Part shown: piece after piece, positions 8,375-16,458 of the stretch | How the letters are laid out: the number at the start of each line of letters is the position of its first letter | Numbering within the stretch: the first letter of the stretch is position 1 | Translations under genes and position numbers: made by a program | From: Pseudonocardia sp. | Lineage (GTDB): Bacteria > Actinomycetota > Actinomycetes > Mycobacteriales > Pseudonocardiaceae | Length of the DNA: 40,792 nt | NCBI RefSeq assembly: GCF_025965585.1 | Contig: NZ_JAOPWR010000547.1 | Coordinates: 1-40,792, forward strand | Reading direction: 5' to 3' | Notes under the pieces: generated by a model | What the model was told of the DNA's origin: nothing | The model's database searches: none | Seen by the model: the letters and a program-made list of their open reading frames with translations, nothing else

Positions 8375-9973
8375 TCAGCTGCTCCGGTAGTGGGAGGTGT
8401 GGGCGTCGCGCACCACGTTCTTCTGGATCTTGCCGGTAGACGTCTTCGGGAGCCCGCTCGTCACGATCACCGACTTGGGCACCTTGTAGCCGTCGAGCCG
8501 CTGCTTGAGTGCCACCAGCAGCTCGGCCTCGTCGATCGTCTCGCCCGGTTTCGGGACCACCACCGCGGTGATCGCCTCGCTCCACCGCTCGTGCGGCAGC
8601 CCGACCACCACGACCTCGGCCACGCGGGGGTCGGCGGCGTAGACCGCCTTCTCCACCTCGATGGACGCGACGTTCTCGCCGCCGGTCTTGATCACGTCCT
8701 TGTACCGGTCGGCGAACCACAGCACGCCGTCGGCGTCGAAGCGGCCGACGTCGCCCGAGTGGAACCAGCCGTGCGCGAACGCCTCGCCGGTGGCCTCGGG
8801 GTTGCGCAGGTAGCCGTTCATCGTCGACGGGCCGCGGTAGACGATCTCGCCCTGCTCGCCCTGGGGCAGCAGCTCACCCTCTGGACCCATGATCCCGACC
8901 TGGACGCCGGTGATCGGCGTGCCGACCGCGCCGATGTGGGTGAGCTGGTGCTCCGGGCGGAACAGCGTGGTCACCGGGCTCATCTCGGTCTGCCCGAACA
9001 GCAGAGCGAAGTCGCAGCCGAAGCCCTCGAGGCAGGCACGGATCAGGGCGTCCGGCATCGGGGCCATCGCGTAGACCGCGCGCTTCAGCGACGACAGGTC
9101 CCGCCCCGCGAACGAGGGGTGCTCCAGCGCCGCCCGGAACATCATCGGCAGGCCGAACACCTGCGTGATCCGCTCGCGCTCGATCGCGTCGAGGAACGCG
9201 GCGGGGTCGAAGCCGCGGTGCACGTGGATCGTGGCGCCCACCAGCACCGCGGGCGTGCAGAACGCGTTGAGCTGCGCGGTGTGGAACATCGGCATCATCG
9301 CGACGAACCGGTCGCCGGCGTTCCAGCCCGCCTCCAGCGCGCCGGACATCGAGCCGAGGTAGATCGCCTTGTGGCTGCCGACCACGCCCTTCGGGAACGA
9401 CGTGGTGCCCGACGTGTAGAGGTAGCTCAGCCCGTCGGCGTCCTCGACGACGACCTCCGGCTCCGAGGTGTCCTCGGCCAGCAGGTCGTCCAGTGTGGAC
9501 CAGCGGCGGTCCTCCGGGGACGCGGCGTACTCCGCGCCGGTGCCGGGCGCGACCACCACGTCGACGACGTCGGAGACCTTGGTGATGCCCTCGGTCATCG
9601 CCCCGACCAGCTGGGACTCCACCACGATGCCGCGCGCCTGCGAGTGCCCGAGGACGTAGGCGACCTCGTCGGGCCGCCACCCCAGGTTCATCGGCACGCA
9701 GACGACGCCGAGCTTGGCGCACGCGAAGTAGACGGCCAGGAACTCCGCGCTGTTGGCCGACGCCAGCCCCAGCGCGGCGCCGCGCGCGTAGCCGCGACCG
9801 GCGAGACCGTGGGCCAGCCGGTTGACCCACGCGTTGAGCTCCGCGTAGGTCCAGCGCCGCTCCCCGTCGACGCCACGGTCCACCAGCGCGAGCTGTGTGG
9901 GCCGCAGCGCGGCGGTGCGCGTCAGCATGTCGCCGACGTTGATCCGCTGGATGAGGTTCTCGTCGAGGTCCAT
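8375..9973 (-). CDS. AMP-dependent acyl-CoA synthetase
   Basis: This 532-residue ANL-superfamily ligase is the second gene of the operon. It has the adenylate motif YTSGTTSFPKGV, the FGQTE motif, the hinge WFHSGDVGRFDADG followed by DRYKDVIKTGGENVAS, and the C-terminal catalytic lysine in LPKTSTGKIQK. It probably activates a medium-chain or branched fatty acid before dehydrogenation by the product of the gene 11 bp upstream. The ATG at 9973 (MDLDENLIQRINVGDML) begins the family-like sequence; the upstream extension of the frame is not protein-like. A second ligase (3310-4812) in the same operon suggests either two entry substrates or re-activation of a chain-shortened acid. Confidence 0.92.
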   Translation of the reverse strand: MDLDENLIQRINVGDMLTRTAALRPTQLALVDRGVDGERRWTYAELNAWVNRLAHGLAGRGYARGAALGLASANSAEFLAVYFACAKLGVVCVPMNLGWRPDEVAYVLGHSQARGIVVESQLVGAMTEGITKVSDVVDVVVAPGTGAEYAASPEDRRWSTLDDLLAEDTSEPEVVVEDADGLSYLYTSGTTSFPKGVVGSHKAIYLGSMSGALEAGWNAGDRFVAMMPMFHTAQLNAFCTPAVLVGATIHVHRGFDPAAFLDAIERERITQVFGLPMMFRAALEHPSFAGRDLSSLKRAVYAMAPMPDALIRACLEGFGCDFALLFGQTEMSPVTTLFRPEHQLTHIGAVGTPITGVQVGIMGPEGELLPQGEQGEIVYRGPSTMNGYLRNPEATGEAFAHGWFHSGDVGRFDADGVLWFADRYKDVIKTGGENVASIEVEKAVYAADPRVAEVVVVGLPHERWSEAITAVVVPKPGETIDEAELLVALKQRLDGYKVPKSVIVTSGLPKTSTGKIQKNVVRDAHTSHYRSS

Positions 9974-9984
9974 GAGTGCCGCTC

Positions 9985-11136
9985 CTAGTAGGACCGCGGG
10001 AGGCCCAGCGTGTGCTGGGCCACGAAGTTGAGGATCATCTCGCGGTTCACCGGCGCGATGCGCAGCAGCCGCGCCAGCCCCCAGTACGGCAGGAGGCCGT
10101 ACTCGCTCGCGACGCCGTTGCCGCCGTGGGTCTGCATGGCGGCGTCGCACGCGGCGATGGCCGCCTCGGCCGCCGCGTACTTGGCCATGTTGGACGCCTC
10201 ACCGGCCGGCAGCCCCTGATCGTGCAGCCAGGCCGCCTTCTGGGTCATCAGCGCGGCCAGCTCGGTCTCGATCTTGGCCTTGGCCAGAGGGTGCGAGACG
10301 CCCTGGTGCGCGCCGATGGCCGTGTCCCAGACCTTCCGGTCGGTCGCGTACGCGGCGGCGCGCTCCAGCGCGTACCGGGCGATGCCGACGCACATCGCGG
10401 CACCGGTGATGCGCTCCGGGTTGAGGCCGTGGAACACCTGGCGGAAGCCTGCGCCCTCGTCGCCCACCAGGGCCGACGCCGGCAGCCGGAGGTCGTCGAA
10501 GTGCAGGGTGAACTGCCGCTCCGGCACCATCACGTCGACCGGCAACGGGGTGCGGACCAGTCCCGGCGAGTCGGTGGGTACCACGAACAGCGACATCAGG
10601 GCCTTGCCCGAGGCGTCTCTGCCGCTGCGGGCGACGACGAGCAGCGCGTCGGCCTCGTCGACGCCGGAGATGTAGTACTTGGTGCCGTTGAGCACCCACT
10701 CCTCGCCGGAGCGGGTGGCGGTGGTGGAGATCTGGTGGGTGTTGGAGCCTGCGTCCGGCTCGGTGATCGCGAAGACGACCTTCTTGTCGCCGCTCGCCAA
10801 CCCCGGCAGCCACTCCTTGCGCAGCTCCTCGGAGCCGAACTCCTCGATCACCTCGGCCGAGATGGCCGCCGTGACCAGCAGCAGCAGGATCGGCGTGCCC
10901 TGCGCGGCGATCTCCTCGCACACGAGGGCCAGCTCGACGAGCCCGCCGCCACCACCGCCGTACTCCTCGCCGATGTTGACGCCGATGTACCCGCCGTCGC
11001 CGAGTGCGGTCCACAGCTCCGTCATGGGCTCGCGGGCGCGGGCGTGCTCGGCGTAGTACCCACCGCCGAAGCCGGCGGCGATCGCCCCCACCGCGGAACG
11101 GAGGTCGCGGTACTCATCGCTCTCGAGGAAGTCCAC
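9985..11136 (-). CDS. acyl-CoA dehydrogenase family protein
   Basis: This 383-residue flavoprotein has the ACAD motifs VFAITEPDAGSNTHQI (FAD/substrate loop), WVLNGTKYYISGV and, near the C-terminus, QTHGGNGVASEYGLLPYWGL. The end reads R-I-A-P-V-N-R-E-M and finishes LGLPRSY, as in many actinobacterial FadE-like proteins, instead of the classical EGT. It would oxidise the acyl-CoA made by the adjacent ligase; AtuD (citronellyl-CoA dehydrogenase) would be the counterpart in an atu pathway. I prefer GTG at 11136, which has GGAG five bases upstream; a TTG at 11151 has no ribosome-binding site and lies inside the operator. It heads the operon. Confidence 0.9.
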   Translation of the reverse strand: MDFLESDEYRDLRSAVGAIAAGFGGGYYAEHARAREPMTELWTALGDGGYIGVNIGEEYGGGGGGLVELALVCEEIAAQGTPILLLLVTAAISAEVIEEFGSEELRKEWLPGLASGDKKVVFAITEPDAGSNTHQISTTATRSGEEWVLNGTKYYISGVDEADALLVVARSGRDASGKALMSLFVVPTDSPGLVRTPLPVDVMVPERQFTLHFDDLRLPASALVGDEGAGFRQVFHGLNPERITGAAMCVGIARYALERAAAYATDRKVWDTAIGAHQGVSHPLAKAKIETELAALMTQKAAWLHDQGLPAGEASNMAKYAAAEAAIAACDAAMQTHGGNGVASEYGLLPYWGLARLLRIAPVNREMILNFVAQHTLGLPRSY

Positions 11137-11147
11137 CCTGACTCCAG

Positions 11148-11171
11148 ACAAGTGATTGTCGGTTCACTTGT
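11148..11171. promoter_or_regulatory. perfect inverted repeat, probable TetR operator
   Basis: ACAAGTGA, an 8-base spacer and TCACTTGT form a perfect dyad between the divergent acyl-CoA dehydrogenase gene (start 11136) and tetR (start 11206). A possible minus-strand -10 (TATGGT) lies just upstream of it for the catabolic operon, so a bound repressor would block early elongation. Position and symmetry fit autoregulation and operon repression by the adjacent TetR. Confidence 0.7.
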
Positions 11172-11205
11172 GGCGACCATAGCGCCGCGCTGCCATGATG
11201 GCCAG

Positions 11206-11820
11206 ATGGCCACCGCAGGTGCGCGCAGGCGCCGCGACCCCGAACGCCGCGAGCGGATCCTCACCGCCGCGGCCGAGCTCGCCGCGCGCCGCGGGTTCCA
11301 CACCGTGGGCATGGCCGACATCGGCGCCGAGGCCGGCATCGTGGGCTCGGGCATCTACCGCCATTTCGACAGCAAGGACGCTGTCCTCGTCGCCCTGCTC
11401 GACCAGGTGATGGACCGTCTGCAGGCCGGCGCCGAGGAGATCCTCGCGTCCGCAGGCGACGAGCACGCGGCGCTCTCCGCGCTGGTCCGGGATCACATCC
11501 GGGTCGCGATCGAGGACCGCAGCATCCTCGCCGTCTACCACCGGGAGATCCACAACCTGCCCGAGGACGAGCGACGCAGGCTGCGCAGGCGCCAACGCCA
11601 CTACATCGAGGACTGGGTGCACGTGCTCAGCCCGCTGCGCCGCGACCTCGCCGACGGCGAGCTGCGACTGGCCGTCCACGCCTCCGTCGGCGCCGTGCAG
11701 TCCACGCTGTTCTTCCGGAGCGGTCTGGCCCCCGAACGGCTCGCCGAACTGCTCGACGACATGGCGCACGCGTGCCTGGGCGTCGCGCCCGCGAGTGAAC
11801 CGCTGGTGACTACCCCTTGA
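11206..11820 (+). CDS. TetR family transcriptional regulator
   Basis: This 204-residue protein has an N-terminal TetR helix-turn-helix: RERILTAAAELAARRGFHTVGMADIGAEAGIVGSG leading into the diagnostic IYRHFDSKDAVLVALL at about residues 50-65. The C-terminal ligand-binding half is all helical in appearance, with a charged RRRLRRRQRHY stretch. It is divergent from the acyl-CoA dehydrogenase operon across the dyad at 11148-11171, so it most likely represses that operon until an acyl-CoA ligand binds. A CATGAT hexamer six bases before the ATG could be a -10 for a leaderless message. The ligase gene follows 21 bp downstream. Confidence 0.9.
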   Translation: MATAGARRRRDPERRERILTAAAELAARRGFHTVGMADIGAEAGIVGSGIYRHFDSKDAVLVALLDQVMDRLQAGAEEILASAGDEHAALSALVRDHIRVAIEDRSILAVYHREIHNLPEDERRRLRRRQRHYIEDWVHVLSPLRRDLADGELRLAVHASVGAVQSTLFFRSGLAPERLAELLDDMAHACLGVAPASEPLVTTP

Positions 11821-11824
11821 AGTC

Positions 11825-11838
11825 GTGACCGCGATCAC
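11825..11838. promoter_or_regulatory. CRP/GlxR-like dyad (GTGA-N6-TCAC)
   Basis: GTGA, six bases, TCAC lies in the 21-bp gap between tetR and the following ligase ATG. It matches the core of the CRP/GlxR-type consensus, but the short motif can occur by chance in GC-rich DNA and it sits only 3 bp before the start codon. Confidence 0.3.
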
Positions 11839-11841
11839 GCC

Positions 11842-13533
11842 ATGCTGGACCTCATGAACCCTGCTGCGAAGGCCGACATCGACGTCACGACCCTGCGCGG
11901 CCGCCGGGCGGTGCACCGCTTCGAGCGCACGTCCGTCGGGGACGTCTTCGAGCGGCTGACCTGGAGCTACCCCGACCAGGTCGCGATCACCGGGTGGGAG
12001 GGCGCGTACGGCGAGGAGGCGTTCGCGCGCGTCACCTACCGGGAGGCCGACGAGACGGCCAACCGCGTCGCCCACGCGCTCGCCGCCGCAGGCCTCGCCC
12101 CGGGCGACCGCGTGCTGCTGTTCTGTGAGAACTCCGTCGAGGCGTACCTCACCAAGATCGGCGTGGCGAAGGCCGGCATGGTCGCGGTCCCGCTCAACCC
12201 GAACCTCGCCACCGACGTCGTCACGCACCTGATCGAGCTCACCGAGCCCCGGTTCGCGATCGTCGACGCCGAGCTGTGGCCGCGCGCCCAGCACGCCTTC
12301 GACGCCACCGATCTGGCCGTGGGCGCCACGATCACGATCGGCGGCGGCCCGGTGGCGGGCAGCCCGTCGTTCGGCGGCCTGATCGCGGAGGAGCCCGCCA
12401 CGGAGCCGGACGTCGAGATCCATGGCGACGACATCTGGGAGCTGCTGTTCACCTCGGGCACCACGTCACTCCCCAAGGGCGTGATGGTCTCGCACTCCTC
12501 CACCCACCTCGCGGCGCTGAACTTCGCGCTGTCCCTGACGCGCGGGCTGCGCCACGAGTGCGACCTGCGGCTCGCGGTGTTCCTCCCCCTGATCTACCAC
12601 GTCACCGACCAGATCTTCACGTTCTCGGCGTTCCTGGCCGGCGGGTCGCTGATCGTCGGCCGCCGCCCGGCTCCCGGGCCGGTCGTGCAGGCGCTGGCCG
12701 CGGAGCGCGCCACGGCCGTCTGGGCCGGGTCCCCGCAGTTCGTCACCGGTCTCGTCGCCGAGCTCGACGAGCACCCCGAGCTGGACGTCTCCGCGCTGGA
12801 GGTGCTGGTCTACGGCTGGGGCGCCCTGGCCCCGGCGACGCTCGACGAGCTCGTCAAGCACTGCGGCGACCTGGTCACCTTCGGGATCTTCGGCCAGACC
12901 GAGGCCATCGCCTGCCACCGGTTCTGGCCCACGAAGTGGCCCGACCTGCACCGCCGCACGGCCCCGGCCGTCAACTACGTCGGCATGCCCAGCCCGCTGC
13001 TCTCCTCCGAGGTGGTGGACGAGACCGGCGAGCCCGTGCGCGGCGAGCCCGGTGAGGCCGTCTACCGCTCCCCGATCATGACGGCCGGCTACTACCGCAA
13101 CCCCGAGGCCACCGCCGAGGCGTTCCGTGGCGGCTGGTTCCACTCGGGCGACAGCGTCGAGATTCCCCCCGGGGCTGTCGACGAGGACGGCCTGCGGATC
13201 ATGGTGGACCGCTACAAGGACATCGTGAAGTCCGGCGGCGAGAACGTCTCCAGCATGCGCGTGGAGGCCGTGCTCATGACCCATCCCGACGTGGCGCGCG
13301 CCGCTGTGGTGGGCCTGCCGCACGAGCGCTGGGGCGAGGCCGTCACGGCGGTGGTGGTGCCGCAGCCGGGCGCCGTCCCCGTGGAGGCGGACGTACTGGC
13401 CTACTGCCGCGAGCGACTGGCCGGCTTCGAGACGCCCAAGCGCATCGTGGTGGCGGACGCACTGCCGGAGACGGTCGGCGGCAAGGTCCTGAAGTACAAG
13501 CTCCGCGCCGAGCACGCGGGCCTCTACGCGTGA
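11842..13533 (+). CDS. AMP-dependent acyl-CoA synthetase
   Basis: The 563-residue product is another ANL ligase. Motifs seen are LLFTSGTTSLPKGVMVSH, FGQTEAIACHRFW, WFHSGD followed by DRYKDIVKSGGENVSSM, and a C-terminal LPETVGGKVLKYKLR with the catalytic lysine. An N-terminal extension of about 25 residues (beginning MLDLMNPAAKADIDVTTLRG) precedes the usual start of the fold. ATG at 11842 or a second ATG four codons later are both possible. It lies 21 bp after tetR on the same strand, so it may be co-transcribed with the regulator of the catabolic operon and supply a further activated substrate. Confidence 0.92.
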   Translation: MLDLMNPAAKADIDVTTLRGRRAVHRFERTSVGDVFERLTWSYPDQVAITGWEGAYGEEAFARVTYREADETANRVAHALAAAGLAPGDRVLLFCENSVEAYLTKIGVAKAGMVAVPLNPNLATDVVTHLIELTEPRFAIVDAELWPRAQHAFDATDLAVGATITIGGGPVAGSPSFGGLIAEEPATEPDVEIHGDDIWELLFTSGTTSLPKGVMVSHSSTHLAALNFALSLTRGLRHECDLRLAVFLPLIYHVTDQIFTFSAFLAGGSLIVGRRPAPGPVVQALAAERATAVWAGSPQFVTGLVAELDEHPELDVSALEVLVYGWGALAPATLDELVKHCGDLVTFGIFGQTEAIACHRFWPTKWPDLHRRTAPAVNYVGMPSPLLSSEVVDETGEPVRGEPGEAVYRSPIMTAGYYRNPEATAEAFRGGWFHSGDSVEIPPGAVDEDGLRIMVDRYKDIVKSGGENVSSMRVEAVLMTHPDVARAAVVGLPHERWGEAVTAVVVPQPGAVPVEADVLAYCRERLAGFETPKRIVVADALPETVGGKVLKYKLRAEHAGLYA

Positions 13534-13612
13534 GCGAGCGCGCCTGAGCTGGACCGATGCAGTTACCCGGGGTGGCCGATCAGCGTCGCGGGGCGTACGG
13601 GATCCTGGCGCG

Positions 13613-14359
13613 GTGACCAAGCCGGGGCGTACCGCCATCGCCATCCTCGCCGACCGTTCCCGAGCCACCCGTCCGGTTCGCGCCGCACTGCGCGCGGGCC
13701 TGGCGGGCATGCTCTCCGACCAGCAGGACAGGGCCGACCAGCAGGACAGCGCCAACCAGCAGGACACCGCCGACCAGCAGAGCACCGACGTGCTCGCGAC
13801 CGTCGTGCCCACGGGCGCGACCATGCCCGCGCTGCGCCCCGTCGCCGACGTCACCGTGCCGGCGCTGCGGTCCCGCGGCACGGCCGCCGTGCGCGACGAC
13901 CTCGGCGTGCTGATCACCGACCTCGGCGCGGCGCTGTCGACGATGCCCGAGGAGGAGCGCCCCTCGCGGGTCCTCGTCCTCGTCGTGGGTGCCGGCACCG
14001 CGGGCACCCGCTGGAGCCGTGACGCGATCGCGGACCTCGTCGGCGCCCAGCATCGCGACTACGCGTGGGAGTTCGCGTTCGTCGGCCTCGGCACCGACAC
14101 GGCCGCCGCCGCCGAGCTCGGCATCGGCCACGCGCTGACGTGCACCCCCTCCGAGGAGGGCGTGCGCGCCGGCCTCGCCGCCGCGTCGGCGTTCCTGTCC
14201 CGCGCCCGCGACGGGCAGCCGTGGGCCCCGGTGGAGGGCTTCGTCGACGCCGAGCGCGCCGCGGCCGCCGCACCCGCCGACGAGACCGCGGCCACCGCGT
14301 CCTGGTGGCAGCGCCTGCTCGGACGCAAGCCCGAGATGGCCACGTCGGAGCAGGCCTGA
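13613..14359 (+). CDS. von Willebrand A-like protein with degenerate MIDAS and DQQ repeats
   Basis: This 248-residue protein matches the overall plan of small bacterial vWA proteins, from memory of that family: an N-terminal strand ending in D-x-S, a mid-domain RGTAAVRD, then MPEEERPSRVLVLVV, a W-E-F-A-F-V-G-L-G strand and a final helix. Metal-site residues are eroded: Asp14 and Ser16 remain but the third DxSxS position is Ala18, Thr90 is retained, and the usual T-D-G is V-G-A-G (125-128). Residues 36-59 are a hexapeptide repeat (DQQDRA, DQQDSA, NQQDTA, DQQSTD). The C-terminal 30 residues are Ala-rich and end in WWQRLLGRKPEMATSEQA. The start is GTG. The role is unknown; it is a single gene facing the ABC operon. 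Confidence 0.7.
   Translation: MTKPGRTAIAILADRSRATRPVRAALRAGLAGMLSDQQDRADQQDSANQQDTADQQSTDVLATVVPTGATMPALRPVADVTVPALRSRGTAAVRDDLGVLITDLGAALSTMPEEERPSRVLVLVVGAGTAGTRWSRDAIADLVGAQHRDYAWEFAFVGLGTDTAAAAELGIGHALTCTPSEEGVRAGLAAASAFLSRARDGQPWAPVEGFVDAERAAAAAPADETAATASWWQRLLGRKPEMATSEQA
13718..13789 (+). repeat. 18-bp in-frame tandem repeat, 4 imperfect copies
   Basis: Four consecutive 18-bp units starting at 13718, 13736, 13754 and 13772 share the core ACCAGCAG and encode the six-residue repeats of the vWA-like protein. The units diverge by a few bases, so the array is not brand new. Being a multiple of three, copy-number change would stay in frame. Confidence 0.9.
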
Positions 14360-14365
14360 GGGAGC

Positions 14366-14391
14366 GGCCCGGCCGGATCCCCGGCCGGGCC
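14366..14391. terminator. GC-rich hairpin, bidirectional terminator candidate
   Basis: GGCCCGGCCGG, a 4-base loop (ATCC) and the exact complement form an 11-bp perfect stem. It fills the 36-bp gap between two convergent genes, the vWA-like gene (stop 14359) and the ABC transporter gene (stop 14396). There is no T-tract, as is common for actinomycete terminators. Confidence 0.75.
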
Positions 14392-14395
14392 CGGC

Positions 14396-16420
14396 TCACT
14401 CCGTGCCCGACACCGCGCCGGCGAACTGCGCGTTGTAGAGCCGGTAGTAGGCGCCGCGGGCCTCGAGCAGCTGCTCGTGGGTGCCCTGCTCCACGATGCT
14501 GCCCGACTCCATCACGAGGATGAGGTCGGCGTCGCGGATCGTGGAGAGGCGGTGGGCGATCACGAAGCTCGTACGGTCGCTGCGCAGCGCCGCCATGGCC
14601 CGCTGCACCAGCACCTCGGTGCGGGTGTCGACGGAGCTGGTGGCCTCGTCGAGGATGAGCAGCGACGGGTCGGCGAGGAACGCCCGCGCGATCGTGATCA
14701 GCTGCTTCTCCCCCGCCGAGACGTTGGAGCCCTCCTCGTCGATCACCGTGTCGTAGCCGTCGGGGAGGCTGCGCACGAACCTGTCGACGTAGGTGGCCCT
14801 CGCCGCGTCCAGCAGCTGCGCAGGCGTGGCGTCCGGGTTGCCGTAGGCGATGTTGTCGCGGATGGTGCCGCCGAAGAGCCACGTGTCCTGCAGGACCATG
14901 CCGATGCCCGAGCGCAGGTCCTGCCGGGTCATCGCGGCCGTGTCCACACCGTCGAGGGTGATGCGGCCGCCGTCGAGCTCGTAGAACCGCAGGATGAGGT
15001 TCACCAGCGTGGTCTTGCCCGCGCCGGTCGGCCCGACGATCGCGACGGTCTGCCCGGGCTCCGCGACCAGCGACAGGTCGTCGATGAGCGGGGTCTCGGG
15101 GAGGTACCGGAAGCTGACGTTCTCGAAGGCCACGCGCCCGCGGCGCTCGGTGCGCACCTGGGGTGGGACCGGGTCGGGGCGCTGCTCCTCGGCGTCGAGC
15201 AGCTCGAACACCCGCTCGGCCGAGGCCACCCCGGACTGCAGCAGGTTGGCCATCGACGCGGCCTGCGTCAGCGGCTGGGTGAACTGGCGCGAGTACTGGA
15301 TGAACGCCTGCACGTCGCCGAGGCTCATCGCGCCCGACGCCACACGGAAGCCGCCGATCACGGCGACGAGCACGTAGTTCAGGTTCCCGATGAACATCAT
15401 CGACGGCATGATGATCCCGGAGATGAACTGGGCCTTGAAGCTCGCGCCGAACAGATCGCCGTTGCGCTTCTCGAAGCCCTGCTCCACCTCCTTCGTCCGG
15501 CCGAACACCCGCACCAGCTCGTGCCCGGTGAACGCCTCCTCGATCAGGCCGTTGAGCTCGCCGGTGTGGCGCCACTGCGCCACGAACTGCTTCTGCGAGC
15601 GTTTCGCGATGGCCTTCGTCAGCCACAGCGACGCGGGGATGGTGAGCAGCGCGATGATCGACAGCAGCGGCGAGACGATCAGCATCATCACCAGCACGCC
15701 GACGATCGTCAGCAGCGAGGTGAGCAGCTGGCTCATCGTCTGCTGCAGGCTCGTCTGCACGTTGTCGATGTCGTTCGTGACACGGCTGAGCACCTCGCCG
15801 CGCTGCTGGCGGTCGAAGTAGTTCAGCGGCAGCCGGTTGATCTTGTCCTCGACCTCGCGGCGCAGCTCGAACACGGTGCGCTGCACGATGCCGTTGAGCA
15901 GGTAGCCCTGCAGGTAGCCGAACACGGCCGACCCGAGGTAGATCGCGATGACGCCGAGCAGCACCTTCCCCAGCGCGGTGAAGTCGATGCCCACACCGGG
16001 GATGACGTGCTGCGCGGTGATGATGTTGGCGATCGCGTCGTTGCCCCCGGCCCGCGCGCTCGCCGCCGCCTGCTCCGCCGTGACACCGGCCGGGAGCTGC
16101 TTGCCGATGACACCCGCGAAGATCAGGTCGGTGCCGGCGCCGAGGATCTTCGGGCCTAGCACGTTGAGCGCCACGCTGATCACGCCCAGGACCAGCACGG
16201 CGATCACACCGAGCCGCTCCGGGGAGAGCCTCGCGGCCAGCCGCTTCGCCGACGGCCCGAAGTTCGACGCCTTCTCCGCGGGTGCCCCCGCACCCGCCCA
16301 CGGCGGGCCGCCGCCGCGGCGCTGGGCCGCCATACCGCGGGCGGCCTTGACGGTGTCCTCGTCCTGACGCGGCTTGGCGTCCGCCGGGGCACTCGCCGGC
16401 GCGCTCGTCTCGGTACTCAC
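14396..16420 (-). CDS. ABC exporter half-transporter, catalytically competent subunit
   Basis: The 674-residue protein has a polar N-terminal tail of about 65 residues, then a six-helix exporter domain (from LGVIAVLVLGVISVALNVLG onward) and a nucleotide-binding domain. Walker A is GPTGAGKTT, the Walker B glutamate is Glu592 in LLILDEATSSVD, and the switch histidine is His623 in IAHRLSTI. The signature is V-S-A-G-E-K-Q rather than LSGGQ. Together with its upstream partner it fits a heterodimeric exporter of the TM287/288 or BmrCD kind. The GTG start at 16420 has GGAGG upstream. The transported compound is not predictable; the operon's tetR suggests a drug or lipid-like ligand. Confidence 0.92.
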   Translation of the reverse strand: MSTETSAPASAPADAKPRQDEDTVKAARGMAAQRRGGGPPWAGAGAPAEKASNFGPSAKRLAARLSPERLGVIAVLVLGVISVALNVLGPKILGAGTDLIFAGVIGKQLPAGVTAEQAAASARAGGNDAIANIITAQHVIPGVGIDFTALGKVLLGVIAIYLGSAVFGYLQGYLLNGIVQRTVFELRREVEDKINRLPLNYFDRQQRGEVLSRVTNDIDNVQTSLQQTMSQLLTSLLTIVGVLVMMLIVSPLLSIIALLTIPASLWLTKAIAKRSQKQFVAQWRHTGELNGLIEEAFTGHELVRVFGRTKEVEQGFEKRNGDLFGASFKAQFISGIIMPSMMFIGNLNYVLVAVIGGFRVASGAMSLGDVQAFIQYSRQFTQPLTQAASMANLLQSGVASAERVFELLDAEEQRPDPVPPQVRTERRGRVAFENVSFRYLPETPLIDDLSLVAEPGQTVAIVGPTGAGKTTLVNLILRFYELDGGRITLDGVDTAAMTRQDLRSGIGMVLQDTWLFGGTIRDNIAYGNPDATPAQLLDAARATYVDRFVRSLPDGYDTVIDEEGSNVSAGEKQLITIARAFLADPSLLILDEATSSVDTRTEVLVQRAMAALRSDRTSFVIAHRLSTIRDADLILVMESGSIVEQGTHEQLLEARGAYYRLYNAQFAGAVSGTE

Positions 16421-16458
16421 GCCGCCTCCGCGGGAAGAAGTGCGTAGGTGGGGCTCAT
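16417..16458 (-). CDS. 13-codon mini-ORF bridging the two ABC genes
   Basis: An open frame encoding MSPTYALLPAEAA starts with an ATG that overlaps the first ABC gene's stop (ATGA at 16455-16458) and ends with a TGA that overlaps the second ABC gene's GTG start (GTGA at 16417-16420). The ribosome-binding GGAGG of the second ABC gene lies inside it. It may be a coupling device that carries ribosomes from one half-transporter gene to the next. Whether the peptide has a function of its own is unknown. Confidence 0.45.
   Translation of the reverse strand: MSPTYALLPAEAA

Noticed and set aside
6824..9988. A 1054-codon open frame on the plus strand.
   Set aside because: It lies antisense to the carboxylase beta-subunit and ligase genes, has the Arg/His/Val/Asp/Gly-rich composition of a GC-rich shadow frame, and shows no domain motifs.
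9976..11205. Open frame continuing about 410 codons upstream of the tetR ATG.
   Set aside because: It is antisense to the acyl-CoA dehydrogenase gene, and TetR homology starts right after 11206.
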